A stretch of 49,418 bases of DNA from Muribaculaceae bacterium (lineage in GTDB: Bacteria > Bacteroidota > Bacteroidia > Bacteroidales > Muribaculaceae). Below are positions 28,609 through 37,482 of this stretch, one piece after another (the stretch's first letter is position 1; every line of letters begins with the position of its first letter). The translations under genes were made by a program, and so were the position numbers. The stretch spans positions 1-49,418 of the forward strand of contig CAJSYI010000018.1 in assembly GCA_910573745.1 (NCBI GenBank). The letters are read 5' to 3'. Below the pieces are notes generated by a model. The model did no database searches and was not told where the DNA came from. It was given only the letters and a program-made list of their open reading frames with translations.

Positions 28609-29262
28609 ATGAAAAGGTTAGCAATATTCGATCTCGACGGCACTTTGCTCAACACGATTACCGACCTTGGTGCCTCGACGAACTTCGCCCTCGCAAAGAT
28701 GGGCTATCCGGAGCATCCGCTCTCGGCATACAACTACATGGTCGGAAACGGCGTGCGCAAGCTTATGGAACGTGCCCGGCCGGACGCTTCACCGGAAACG
28801 ATAGACGAACTTCTCAGTCATTTCCGGGCACATTACGATGAACATTGCACCGACACCACGACTCCCTATTCAGGCATTCCGGAACTTCTCGCCGAACTTG
28901 CGGCACGTGATGTGAGTCTTGCCGTGGCGACCAACAAATACCAGTCGGCGGCAGAAAAGATAATAGGACATTTCTTTCCTGACGTGAGGTTCGAGGCCGT
29001 CTTCGGTCAGATTCCCGAGCGACCGGTCAAGCCCGACCCCTCAGTGGTTTTCGCGATTCTAAGCCAGTATCCGACTGCAAAAAAGGATGTGCTCTACATC
29101 GGCGACTCTGCAGTGGACATGGAGACCGCCCGCCGAGCCTGCATAGAGTCGGTAGGCGTTACGTGGGGATTCCGTCCCGTATCCGAATTGAGAAAAGCCT
29201 GTGCCGACCATGTGGTGAGCAAACCTTCGGAAATACTCAAATTCCTGGATGTCAAGATATGA
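28609..29262 (+). CDS. gph: HAD-superfamily phosphatase, phosphoglycolate phosphatase-like
   Basis: 217 aa. All HAD motifs are present: motif I FDLDGTLLNT with the nucleophile Asp, motif II VATNK, motif III Lys in KPDPSVVF, motif IV YIGDSAVDMETA. The cap inserted after motif I is the helical C1 type (MVGNGVRKLMERA), as in Gph. Phosphoglycolate phosphatase is the best guess, but related HADs act on other small phosphates. It starts 53 bp after the TamL-like stop and may be read from that promoter. Confidence 0.85.
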   Translation: MKRLAIFDLDGTLLNTITDLGASTNFALAKMGYPEHPLSAYNYMVGNGVRKLMERARPDASPETIDELLSHFRAHYDEHCTDTTTPYSGIPELLAELAARDVSLAVATNKYQSAAEKIIGHFFPDVRFEAVFGQIPERPVKPDPSVVFAILSQYPTAKKDVLYIGDSAVDMETARRACIESVGVTWGFRPVSELRKACADHVVSKPSEILKFLDVKI

Positions 29263-29385
29263 CGTTTGGCCAAGTCTTTTGTGCATTTCTATAAAAAACA
29301 TTAAAAAAAGAGGCGACCCTTAAACTCAAGGGCCATTGGAACAGTCAAAGATGCGAAAACAAAACCGAATAAAGACAGAACTATC

Positions 29386-30078
29386 ATGATTAAAAAGACA
29401 GTTTTCGCTATTGCGATTGCCCTTTGTGGCTGTTTCGCCTCCCAGGCGGTGGCTCAGGAAACGGAACAGTTGAAGCAGACGGAAGAGATTCCCAACCCGT
29501 ACAAGAAAAGACAGGAGAAAATAAAAGCCTCCCTGTCTTCAGATGCCAATGCCACACAATCCATCAATGCGCAACAGCTGAATACAGAGTTGAAAACGAT
29601 GAAACTCAAGCGCGACTGCCAAAGGCAATGTGGCGAATCCTGCGGTCAGTCTGCATGCGCTTCACCATGCGACAATCCTTGCGTATCCAAGAAAGGATGC
29701 GGCAAGGAACGGAAATTCTGTGACCGTGGACGTCATCACGGAAATTTCGGCAAAAAAGGATGCGGCAGATTCAATCCTTTCGACGGAATAGAACTTACCG
29801 ATGCTCAAAAGGACAAAGTGAAGAAAGCCCGTGAGGCACGTAAGGAAAAATGCGGCAAAATACGCGAGAAGATGGCAAAAGAGCGTGCAAAGGCCGACGA
29901 AGGCTACATGAAAGAACTTCAGAAGGTGTTAACCCCGGAGCAGATGGCCAAATTCAGAGCCAACAGGGAAGCCATAAAGAAGAAATCCGACGCGAAACCA
30001 GGAAAGAAAGGTTGTGCACGTGCCGGAAAGACGAAGGAATGCGCCGGACCACAGCTCAACTGCAAAATGCAGAAGTAA
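29386..30078 (+). CDS. Cys-rich periplasmic protein with LTxxQ (Spy/CpxP-like) motifs
   Basis: 230 aa with a clear signal peptide (MIKKTVFAIAIALCGCFASQ, cleavage near AVAQ). The mature part has three zones: a polar linker, a Cys cluster at about 77-125 (eight Cys spaced mostly by three residues, starting CQRQCGESCGQSAC, then an RGRHHG patch and KKGCGR), and a basic helical zone with two LTxxQ-type motifs (LTDAQKDKVKKAREARKEK and LTPEQMAKFRANRE). The mature protein has about 13 cysteines. LTxxQ proteins such as Spy, CpxP and ZraP are periplasmic chaperones or metal sensors; the Cys cluster suggests metal binding or disulfides. No named family covers the whole protein. It is followed by an intrinsic terminator. 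Confidence 0.75.
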   Translation: MIKKTVFAIAIALCGCFASQAVAQETEQLKQTEEIPNPYKKRQEKIKASLSSDANATQSINAQQLNTELKTMKLKRDCQRQCGESCGQSACASPCDNPCVSKKGCGKERKFCDRGRHHGNFGKKGCGRFNPFDGIELTDAQKDKVKKAREARKEKCGKIREKMAKERAKADEGYMKELQKVLTPEQMAKFRANREAIKKKSDAKPGKKGCARAGKTKECAGPQLNCKMQK

Positions 30079-30197
30079 TCATCAATAAAATTTCAGACAG
30101 ACTCTAAACCTTTTTCGTTTTGGTTTGTCTTAAATATACAAAGGCAATTGTCGCCAACGTCATTGCCAATTGAAATAATAAAACAATGCTTAGCGAC

Positions 30198-30237
30198 AAA
30201 ACGGAGTCAGGGTCGAGGCCCAGGCTCCGTTTTCAGT
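30198..30237 (+). terminator. Intrinsic terminator before yaaA
   Basis: 9-bp stem (30198-30206 with 30225-30233) extended inward by two pairs and a GGG/CCC inner helix; the tail is TTTTCAGTTTG. It lies 120 nt after the Cys-rich gene and only about 22 nt before the yaaA ATG. Confidence 0.75.
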
Positions 30238-30258
30238 TTGAAACGTCAAGCCAACCGA

Positions 30259-31032
30259 ATGATTGTACTTATAGCTGAATCGAAAACGATGCGCTTACGG
30301 CAGCCGGAAGTTTCTCCGGCTCAATATGACTCGCACCGACCTGAAGGAGAATCCATTGCAAATGAAATCATATGGAATCTGCGCGAATCCTCCGCGACGG
30401 AAATCATGGATATGCTCGGTGTGTCTGAGTCCCTTGCCTATGAATGCAGGAAGATGATCTACGGTTTCCCCGACAAACTCAGCGGTCTGTCTGCGATTGA
30501 TGCGTTCACCGGCGTTGTGTTCAGGCATCTGGCTCCAAACAATCTTGATGAAAACGACATCGACTATGCAGAGAATCATCTGCGCATTGTCTCGTCTCTT
30601 TATGGCATACTCAAGCCTTCGGAGATAATAAAGCCTTATCGGCTCGACTATACGGCAAAGGCCGCACCGGGGGACGTGCCTCTTTACAGGTTTTGGAGGC
30701 AGAAGTGTACCGAAACGCTTTTGTCTGTGCTCAGCAATGCAGGTGAGAACGAGGTGCTCGACCTCTTGCCTGCGGATGCAGCCAGGATGTTTGACTGGAA
30801 AGCGGTGAAGAACCGTTCGGAAGTGAAGACCGTTTCATTTATGGAACTGGTTGAAAACGGCAAAACGCGTACTCCGAGAGCCAACAGGCTTAAAGAACTG
30901 AGAGGGAAGATGCTCCGTTGCATAATCAAGAACCGGACCGCAGACCTGTCCTCTCTGAAGCAGCTTCGGCATGACGATTTCATCTTCAGCGAAGATGGTT
31001 CCGTTGGCGGGAAACTTGCATTTCTTTGCTGA
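30259..31032 (+). CDS. yaaA: YaaA family peroxide-stress protein
   Basis: 257 aa from the ATG at 30259 (MIVLIAESKTMRL), the conserved start of the family; an in-frame opening reaches back to 30148 but crosses the terminator hairpin. Family landmarks: AIDAFTGVVFRHL, then LRIVSSLYGILKPSEIIKPY and RLDYTAK near the middle, and FSEDGSVGGKLAFLC at the end (related members end in similar F..D). E. coli YaaA lowers free iron under peroxide stress and has a DNA-binding fold. Codon use is less GC-biased than in the ribosomal genes. Confidence 0.92.
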   Translation: MIVLIAESKTMRLRQPEVSPAQYDSHRPEGESIANEIIWNLRESSATEIMDMLGVSESLAYECRKMIYGFPDKLSGLSAIDAFTGVVFRHLAPNNLDENDIDYAENHLRIVSSLYGILKPSEIIKPYRLDYTAKAAPGDVPLYRFWRQKCTETLLSVLSNAGENEVLDLLPADAARMFDWKAVKNRSEVKTVSFMELVENGKTRTPRANRLKELRGKMLRCIIKNRTADLSSLKQLRHDDFIFSEDGSVGGKLAFLC

Positions 31033-31074
31033 AACGGCGATCGTGCATCCCGTTTCCTGAAAATCAGACCCGCT

Positions 31075-31106
31075 ATTGTGCGGACGGCGAAGTTTTAGTA
31101 ATTTTG
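31075..31106 (+). promoter_or_regulatory. Promoter for lepA
   Basis: ATTG (31075-31078, one base off TTTG), 20 nt, TAATTTTG (31099-31106). Confidence 0.7.
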
Positions 31107-31155
31107 CATCTTGAAACCATAGGATACAACCCTGTTTCATACTGAAAAACCGGTA

Positions 31156-32943
31156 ATGAAGAATATACGAAATTTCTGCATCATAGCCCATATCGACCAC
31201 GGCAAGTCTACGCTTGCCGACCGTCTGCTTGAATACACCGACACGGTGAGCGCGAAGGACATGGAGGCTCAGGTGCTCGACGACATGGACCTTGAGCGTG
31301 AACGAGGGATCACCATCAAGAGCCATGCCATACAGATGAACTTCCGCCGCACTGACGGCGATTATACGCTCAATCTAATCGACACTCCGGGACACGTGGA
31401 CTTCTCTTATGAGGTCTCCCGCTCAATCGCCGCATGTGAAGGCGCGCTTCTCATCGTGGATGCCTCGCAGGGCATCCAGGCGCAGACCATCTCCAACCTT
31501 TATATGGCGATAGAGAACGACCTGGAAATCATTCCGGTCATCAACAAGTGCGACCTTGACAGCGCGAAACCCGACGAGGTGGAAGACCAGATTGTCGATT
31601 TGCTCGGCTGCGACCGTGAGGAGATAATACGGGCGTCGGGAAAGACAGGCATGGGTGTCGAGGATGTGCTAAACGCCATAGTGGACAGGGTTCCGGCTCC
31701 CAAAGGCGATTCCGGGGCTCCTCTGCAGGCACTGATTTTCGATTCGGTGTTCAACCCGTTCAGAGGCATCATCGCATATTTCAAGATTGTGAACGGCACG
31801 CTCAAGACAGGTGATTTCGTAAAGTTCGTGAGCACCGGAAAGGAGTATCATGCCGACGAAATCGGTGTGCTTAAGCTCCAGATGTCGCCGAAAAAGGAAC
31901 TGTCGGCAGGAAACGTGGGCTACATCATCTCCGGCATCAAGTCATCGAAAGAGGTGAAGGTGGGCGACACCATCACCCATGTCAACCGTCCCTGCGAGAA
32001 TGCCATAGCCGGATTCGAGGAAGTGAAGCCTATGGTGTTCGCGGGTGTTTATCCTATTGAGACGGAGGACTTCGAGAATCTGCGTGCCTCGTTGGAGAAG
32101 CTTCAGCTCAACGATGCCTCGCTGACTTTCCAGCCTGAATCGTCGGCCGCGCTCGGCTTCGGCTTCCGTTGCGGCTTCCTCGGCCTCCTGCATATGGAAA
32201 TCATACAGGAACGCCTCGGACGCGAGTTCGACATGGATGTCATCACCACAGTCCCCAACGTTTCCTACAAGGTCTTCGACAAAAAGGGGAACGAGACTGA
32301 GGTGCACAACCCTTCCGGGCTTCCCGAACCCACGCTCATTGACCATATCGAGGAGCCTTACATACGCTCAACGATCATCACCCAGGCCGACTACATAGGT
32401 CCTATCATGACGCTTTGCCTCGGCAAACGCGGCGAGCTTGTGAAGCAGGAGTACATCTCCGGCAACCGTATGGAGATAACTTTCGATATGCCGCTCGGCG
32501 AAATCGTGATTGACTTCTATGACAAGCTGAAGAGCATTTCGAAAGGATATGCTTCATTCGACTATCATCTTCATGATTTCCGTCCGTCAAATCTCGTGAA
32601 GCTCGACATCCTTCTCAATGGCGAAAGCGTGGATGCGCTTTCCACCCTGACGCATGCCGACAATGCAGTCCGTTTCGGACGGCGCATGTGCGAGAAGCTC
32701 AAGGAGCTGATTCCCCGCCAGCAGTTCGACATCGCCATCCAGGCGGCAATCGGCGCCAAAATAATAGCCCGTGAGACCATCAAGGCTGTGCGAAAGGATG
32801 TTACCGCCAAATGCTACGGCGGCGACATATCGCGTAAGCGCAAGCTTCTGGAGAAGCAGAAGGCCGGCAAGAAACGCATGAAGCAGATCGGTTCGGTGGA
32901 AGTGCCGCAGAAGGCATTCCTTGCCGTGCTCAAACTGGACTGA
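31156..32943 (+). CDS. lepA: Elongation factor 4 (LepA)
   Basis: 595 aa, full length. GTPase motifs: G1 [10 protein letters not shown]2 [10 protein letters not shown]3 DTPGHVDF, G4 NKCDLD. After the EF-G-like domains comes the LepA-specific C-terminal domain ([20 protein letters not shown], then [19 protein letters not shown]). The family acts on stalled or mispositioned ribosomes and in 30S maturation. It has its own promoter and is separated from nhaA by 75 bp. Confidence 0.98.
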   Translation: MKNIRNFCIIAHIDHGKSTLADRLLEYTDTVSAKDMEAQVLDDMDLERERGITIKSHAIQMNFRRTDGDYTLNLIDTPGHVDFSYEVSRSIAACEGALLIVDASQGIQAQTISNLYMAIENDLEIIPVINKCDLDSAKPDEVEDQIVDLLGCDREEIIRASGKTGMGVEDVLNAIVDRVPAPKGDSGAPLQALIFDSVFNPFRGIIAYFKIVNGTLKTGDFVKFVSTGKEYHADEIGVLKLQMSPKKELSAGNVGYIISGIKSSKEVKVGDTITHVNRPCENAIAGFEEVKPMVFAGVYPIETEDFENLRASLEKLQLNDASLTFQPESSAALGFGFRCGFLGLLHMEIIQERLGREFDMDVITTVPNVSYKVFDKKGNETEVHNPSGLPEPTLIDHIEEPYIRSTIITQADYIGPIMTLCLGKRGELVKQEYISGNRMEITFDMPLGEIVIDFYDKLKSISKGYASFDYHLHDFRPSNLVKLDILLNGESVDALSTLTHADNAVRFGRRMCEKLKELIPRQQFDIAIQAAIGAKIIARETIKAVRKDVTAKCYGGDISRKRKLLEKQKAGKKRMKQIGSVEVPQKAFLAVLKLD

Positions 32944-32961
32944 TTCAGGCTACCACATACG

Positions 32962-33018
32962 AACGAACGAACAAAGTCTCTTCAAATCTTTTCAACAACC
33001 CAAAATTTTACGTTCGTT
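32962..33018 (+). promoter_or_regulatory. Long-range inverted repeat ending at the nhaA start codon
   Basis: AACGAACG at 32962-32969, in a stretch of tandem GAAC units, is complementary to CGTTCGTT at 33011-33018, which directly touches the nhaA ATG. If paired in mRNA it would block the initiation region. Confidence 0.35.
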
Positions 33019-34383
33019 ATGGCTAACGTGTTTTTCACATTCAAAAAAATCTTCAAGGATTATGCCAACGGCGGCAACATGCTGATGCTTGCCACCGTCC
33101 TGGCTTTGCTCGTGGTCAATCTTCCTTTCTCCACGGAGTCCTACAATTCGCTATGGACGCATGAGATGGCTCTCCAGATAGGCGACTTCAACCTCTTCAG
33201 CCACCACGGTGAGCCGATGAGCGTGATGGCGTTCATCAACGACGCGCTTATGGCCGTGTTCTTCTTTTCCGTGGGTCTGGAAATCAAGCGGGAAGTGCTT
33301 GTCGGCGAGCTTCATTCAGTACGCAAGGCCCTGCTCCCCATCATAGGCGCGTGCGGCGGCATGATCGTTCCGGTAACCGTCTTCTATCTCCTTGCCAAAG
33401 GGACAGACTATGTGAACGGATGTGCAATCCCTATGGCCACCGACATAGCCTTCTCGCTCGGCGTGCTGGCCATGCTCGGCAACAGGGTCCCTATTGGGCT
33501 GAAGGTGTTTCTGACCACGCTTGCGGTCGTGGACGACATCGGCGGCATACTTGTGATAGCCATCTTCTATTCTTCACACATAAACTACTGGATGCTTCTT
33601 GCAGCAGCCGGAATCTTGGTGGTGCTTGCCCTCGGGGGAGCTTTGCTCAAGATACAGAGCAAGATGTTCTATCTTATGCTCGGTGCCGTGGTGTGGTTCC
33701 TGTTCCTCAACGCCGGAATCCATCCTACCATAGCAGGTGTGCTTATCGCCTTCACCATCCCGGCCAAACCGGTCTATGCTCCTAAGAAGTACATTCAGAC
33801 AATACGTACCAACATAGGATATTTCGATGAAGAGAATGACGAGACGCTAAACTCCCGCACCATCCTCAGCGATGAGCAGCTTGACCATCTGAAAGAAATC
33901 GAATCGGCCTCGGACAAGGTCATTTCACCGCTTCAGGACATGGAAGACTCTCTGCATCCGGTGGTGAACTACATTATCGTGCCGCTTTTCGCATTTGCGA
34001 ATGCGGGGATATTCCTCGGCGACATGGACATATCGATGGCCTTCTCCGGCGTCAGCCTGGCCACTATGAGCGGCCTTGTGGTCGGTAAGTTCGTGGGCAT
34101 CTTCATCTTCGCGTTCCTTGCCATCAAACTCGGACTCGCGCCGATGCCCAAGGGGGGCAACTGGGCGCGTATGGCATCAATATCGATGCTCGGCGGCATA
34201 GGCTTCACTGTATCGCTCTTCATCGCAAACCTGTCGTTCGGCACAGGCGACCCGGCTCTATCCTTAATGCTTAACGAATCGAAGCTCGGCATCCTGATAG
34301 GCTCGCTTGTGGCAGGCATACTCGGCTGGCTCATGCTGCACCTCACTCTCCCGAAAGCTCCCCAGCCACAGGAAGACGCATGA
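33019..34383 (+). CDS. nhaA: Na+/H+ antiporter NhaA
   Basis: 454 aa. The conserved core is intact: ALMAVFFFSVGLEIKRE, PMATDIAFSLGVLAML, and LTTLAVVDDIGGI with the two essential Asp residues at 172-173. About 12 hydrophobic segments are visible. An insertion of roughly 60 polar residues (about 255-310, KKYIQTIRTN through SDKVISPLQDME) lengthens the loop before TM9; such loops are common in Bacteroidota NhaA. It exchanges Na+ for H+ to control pH and sodium. It is followed by a very strong terminator. Confidence 0.97.
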   Translation: MANVFFTFKKIFKDYANGGNMLMLATVLALLVVNLPFSTESYNSLWTHEMALQIGDFNLFSHHGEPMSVMAFINDALMAVFFFSVGLEIKREVLVGELHSVRKALLPIIGACGGMIVPVTVFYLLAKGTDYVNGCAIPMATDIAFSLGVLAMLGNRVPIGLKVFLTTLAVVDDIGGILVIAIFYSSHINYWMLLAAAGILVVLALGGALLKIQSKMFYLMLGAVVWFLFLNAGIHPTIAGVLIAFTIPAKPVYAPKKYIQTIRTNIGYFDEENDETLNSRTILSDEQLDHLKEIESASDKVISPLQDMEDSLHPVVNYIIVPLFAFANAGIFLGDMDISMAFSGVSLATMSGLVVGKFVGIFIFAFLAIKLGLAPMPKGGNWARMASISMLGGIGFTVSLFIANLSFGTGDPALSLMLNESKLGILIGSLVAGILGWLMLHLTLPKAPQPQEDA

Positions 34384-34400
34384 TGAAACGTGCCTGAAAA

Positions 34401-34454
34401 GACAAAAACCCAAAAAAGGAGACCGTGGCAGGTCTCCTTTTTTGGGTTTTTGTC
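34401..34454. terminator. Bidirectional terminator with a perfect 24-bp stem
   Basis: 34401-34424 pairs without mismatch with 34431-34454 around a 6-nt loop. A/T tracts on both sides give U-runs in both directions, serving the converging nhaA and barrel genes. Confidence 0.95.
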
Positions 34455-34463
34455 GGGATTTTG

Positions 34464-37328
34464 TCAGAGGCGGGAAGGCGGAGGGCCGGGATTGCCGCGA
34501 GGCGGACGTTGTCCGCCTTGGCGAAGGCCGGGAGGAGGGCCGGGGAAGTCGCCGTGTGGCATTTCCTGCGGATTGATTTTCGAGCTTCCTCCCTTGCCAA
34601 GCGTGCTGAATTTCCACGTGATGCCGAACATGAAATAGCGTGTGAGATTGTTTGTCTCGCTGTCAGAGATGAGGTTGGCGTTCACAGTGCGGCTTATGTT
34701 CTTGCTTTGGTGCAGTATGTCGTTGGCCCGTGCGAAAACGGTCAGAGACCTGTCGCGGAGCATGGAGTATGAAATCTCCGCGTTCCAGAGCCATTGGGTG
34801 GAGTTGAAGCCGTCGAGATAGCCGGATGAGGCGGAGAAATCGAGGTCGGTTGAGACGTTCAGCCCGAACGGGAGCGTAAGCGTCGCGTCGGCTGTGAAAC
34901 CATACGTGTGGGTGGTACGCTTGGGCTGCCGGGGAAGCGAGTTCGTGGCAAGGCCGAGCGTATACGCCGGGTTCACGGTCATCTGAAACACGTCGTTGGA
35001 ATATGTGATGCCGAAACGCGGATTGAGCATAAGGTTGCCGCTGCGGTTGAAGTCTCCGTTGATGTATCCGGCATTGTTGGAGTATCTGGCAGAGAGATGC
35101 GCGTTCATACGCCAGTGGCGTGCTGATATCGGACGTGATATCATCCCCATACCGAATATGGAGAAGTTGCCGTTGACGTTGGCGTATGTCGTGGTGCGCA
35201 CTCCTGTGGTCGGGTCGGTGGTGGTGCGGTTCGCTACGCTGTTGAGGGCATACGAGGCGTTTAAGACGGCGAAGACCGACTGTTGGCGTTCAGCATTGAA
35301 GTCGTTGAAGTGCATCATGACGGATTGCGTGAAAGTCGGTTTCAGCTCAGGGTTGCCGACCGTGATGTGGAGCGGGTTGCTGACGTCGGCCACAGGCTGG
35401 AGTGCGCTCAAGGATGCCTCCGAGGTACGCGCACGGTAGTTTGCCGAAAGGCTGCGGGTCTTTGAGAACCGCCAGCGCAGACGGGCGTAGGGAGCTATGT
35501 TCCATACACGCCGAGCCGGTATGTCGCGCTCGCTGCTGATAAGGTCTTTGCTCGATGACTGTGAAGGCGCGAACACCATTCCGGCCTCAAGGTTGAAGTC
35601 CTTGCCCACTTTCTTGTAGCCCACCTGCATTTCCTGAGAGAAGAAGGAATTGCGGAAACGGTTGGAAAGATTCGGGTCGGCTTCAGCTCCTTCGGGAGCC
35701 TTCGTCGGGAACTGAGGAAGAAGACCGAATTCGTCAGAGGCAAGGTCATAAGTCAGCTTGTCGGCATTGTTGGCCTTGTAGTTCATCTTATATGCCACGG
35801 TAAGGAAGTTTCCCTTGGACACGTCGCCAAGCGGCTCAGTCCATGTCAGGCGTCCTCCGAAAGTGTTGTTCCATTGCTTCGAGTCCATGAAGCGGTAGAG
35901 GTCTTCGTCATCATCCTTCGACAGGCAATATACGAGTTCGGAGAGCGACGTGGAGTATTGGCGCGTGTTGGAGAAACTGTAGTTGAGCTGGACGGAGAAT
36001 GAGCGTCCCGGCCGCGAAGGGAAATTGTGGTTGAAAATCAGTTCTCCGTTGGCCTGGAAGCTTGTGCCTTTGTTTGCACGCTGGCTTTCCTGACTGTTTA
36101 CGAACGAACGCAGTGCGTCGCCGGCACGCAGGAACGACGTGTCCATACTTTCAGACCGGCGTGAGCTGAACGAAAAGCGCGGACGGAAATCAAGCGTATT
36201 GTTGCCGTCGATTTTCCACTGCATACGGAAGTCGGCACGGAGATTGTGCCCCTTGTCCCTCGACCTGGAGCCTTCGTTGAAGAATGAAGTCGAATCGGGA
36301 AAAAGATACTGCGTAGCCGTCTTTGTGCGTGTGTCGCGGTCGGAATAGCTGTACATCACGTTTCCTCCTATGCGTAACCTCTCTCCGTTGCCCACATTGA
36401 AATTGAATCCGAGCCGACGGCTTGTGAGCAGTCCGCCGCTGCCTCCTCCGAAACTCATGAACCGGCCTCCCCCGATGTCTGAAAAACCCATATCGTTGAC
36501 GTTGTTGAGCCCGCCGAGCAGCGTGAACTGGTTGCCGTTCTGGAAACGGTTGATGACGAACGACCCGTTGTAGTGCCTGTCAGTGCCGTAAGATGCGCTC
36601 ACGTTGCCGAACCATCCGTTCTGGCGGTCTTTCTTCACGGTAAGATTGATTACAGTCTCCTCTTCTCCGTCATCGACTCCGGTGAGCCTCGCCAGGTCGC
36701 TCTTGCGGTCAACCACCTGCACCTTCTCCACCATATCTGACGGCAGGTTTTTGGAAGCCATTTTAGGGTCGTCGTTGAAGAACTCCTTCCCGTCCACGAG
36801 TATTTTCGTAACGCTCTTGCCACCGGACGTTATAGAGCCGTCGGAACCTACCTCCACGCCCGGAAGCTTCTTTAGAAGTTCCTCCACAGTGGCGTTTGGG
36901 GCAGTCTTGAAGGAACCGGCATTGAATTCAATCGTGTCCTGCTTGGCCACTACCGCCGTCCGGACTCCCGTAACCACAGTTTCCTGGAGCATCGTCCCTT
37001 GTTCATTTGCCTGTATTGTTCCGAGATCGGCCATATGAGCGGAATCAGGAAGGCTTATGTCGCGGCTCACCGTGTCCATTCCGAGGAAAGTGGCCTGCAG
37101 CTCGTATTTCCCGGCATCGAGTCCGGAAAATGAAAATGCCCCGTCGGCATCGGCAAGGACACTGGCCGTTTTTTTGACGGAGTCGGAAATGCACCGTATG
37201 GAGACGATTGCACCGGCGAGCGGTTCGCCGGAAGAGTCGGCGATTCGGCCTTTCACGGTTGCGGCAAGTGCAGCCGCCATTCCTGTGGCGACGATTGCGA
37301 GCGATACTGATGTTTTTCTGAAATTCAT
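34464..37328 (-). CDS. TonB-receptor-like outer-membrane beta-barrel protein
   Basis: 954 aa. A signal peptide (VSLAIVATGMAAALA) is followed by a carboxypeptidase-regulatory-like beta-sandwich at about 25-110 (VKGRIADSSGEPLAGAIVSI), a plug domain (VEELLKKLPGVEVGSDGSI, then ILVDGKEFFNDDP) and a long barrel of the outer-membrane-beta-barrel family type. The last strand (NLTRYFMFGITWKFS) is not terminal: about 40 Gly/Pro/Arg-rich residues follow (GPPPGLRQGGQRPP), starting 3 nt short of the shared terminator. No SusD-like partner, sigma/anti-sigma pair or TonB gene is adjacent. The ligand is unknown. Such receptors without SusD often take up peptides or metal chelates, but that is inference. Confidence 0.88.
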   Translation of the reverse strand: MNFRKTSVSLAIVATGMAAALAATVKGRIADSSGEPLAGAIVSIRCISDSVKKTASVLADADGAFSFSGLDAGKYELQATFLGMDTVSRDISLPDSAHMADLGTIQANEQGTMLQETVVTGVRTAVVAKQDTIEFNAGSFKTAPNATVEELLKKLPGVEVGSDGSITSGGKSVTKILVDGKEFFNDDPKMASKNLPSDMVEKVQVVDRKSDLARLTGVDDGEEETVINLTVKKDRQNGWFGNVSASYGTDRHYNGSFVINRFQNGNQFTLLGGLNNVNDMGFSDIGGGRFMSFGGGSGGLLTSRRLGFNFNVGNGERLRIGGNVMYSYSDRDTRTKTATQYLFPDSTSFFNEGSRSRDKGHNLRADFRMQWKIDGNNTLDFRPRFSFSSRRSESMDTSFLRAGDALRSFVNSQESQRANKGTSFQANGELIFNHNFPSRPGRSFSVQLNYSFSNTRQYSTSLSELVYCLSKDDDEDLYRFMDSKQWNNTFGGRLTWTEPLGDVSKGNFLTVAYKMNYKANNADKLTYDLASDEFGLLPQFPTKAPEGAEADPNLSNRFRNSFFSQEMQVGYKKVGKDFNLEAGMVFAPSQSSSKDLISSERDIPARRVWNIAPYARLRWRFSKTRSLSANYRARTSEASLSALQPVADVSNPLHITVGNPELKPTFTQSVMMHFNDFNAERQQSVFAVLNASYALNSVANRTTTDPTTGVRTTTYANVNGNFSIFGMGMISRPISARHWRMNAHLSARYSNNAGYINGDFNRSGNLMLNPRFGITYSNDVFQMTVNPAYTLGLATNSLPRQPKRTTHTYGFTADATLTLPFGLNVSTDLDFSASSGYLDGFNSTQWLWNAEISYSMLRDRSLTVFARANDILHQSKNISRTVNANLISDSETNNLTRYFMFGITWKFSTLGKGGSSKINPQEMPHGDFPGPPPGLRQGGQRPPRGNPGPPPSRL

Positions 37329-37482
37329 AGAGGAATCTTTTGGCAGTTACGGAATTATGACCGACAAATCCATTGAAAAGTTTAATCGTCTGCCAAATTA
37401 ATCAGCTTTTGAACCTCGCTCTTCACCAAACGTTATAGTTTTAAAAAGGGAAAACCGAAACCATAAAACATCTTAAAAAGTT

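Noticed and set aside
30148..30258. In-frame extension upstream of yaaA
   Set aside because: It starts with TTG and runs through the terminator hairpin; the conserved start MIVLIAESK is at 30259.
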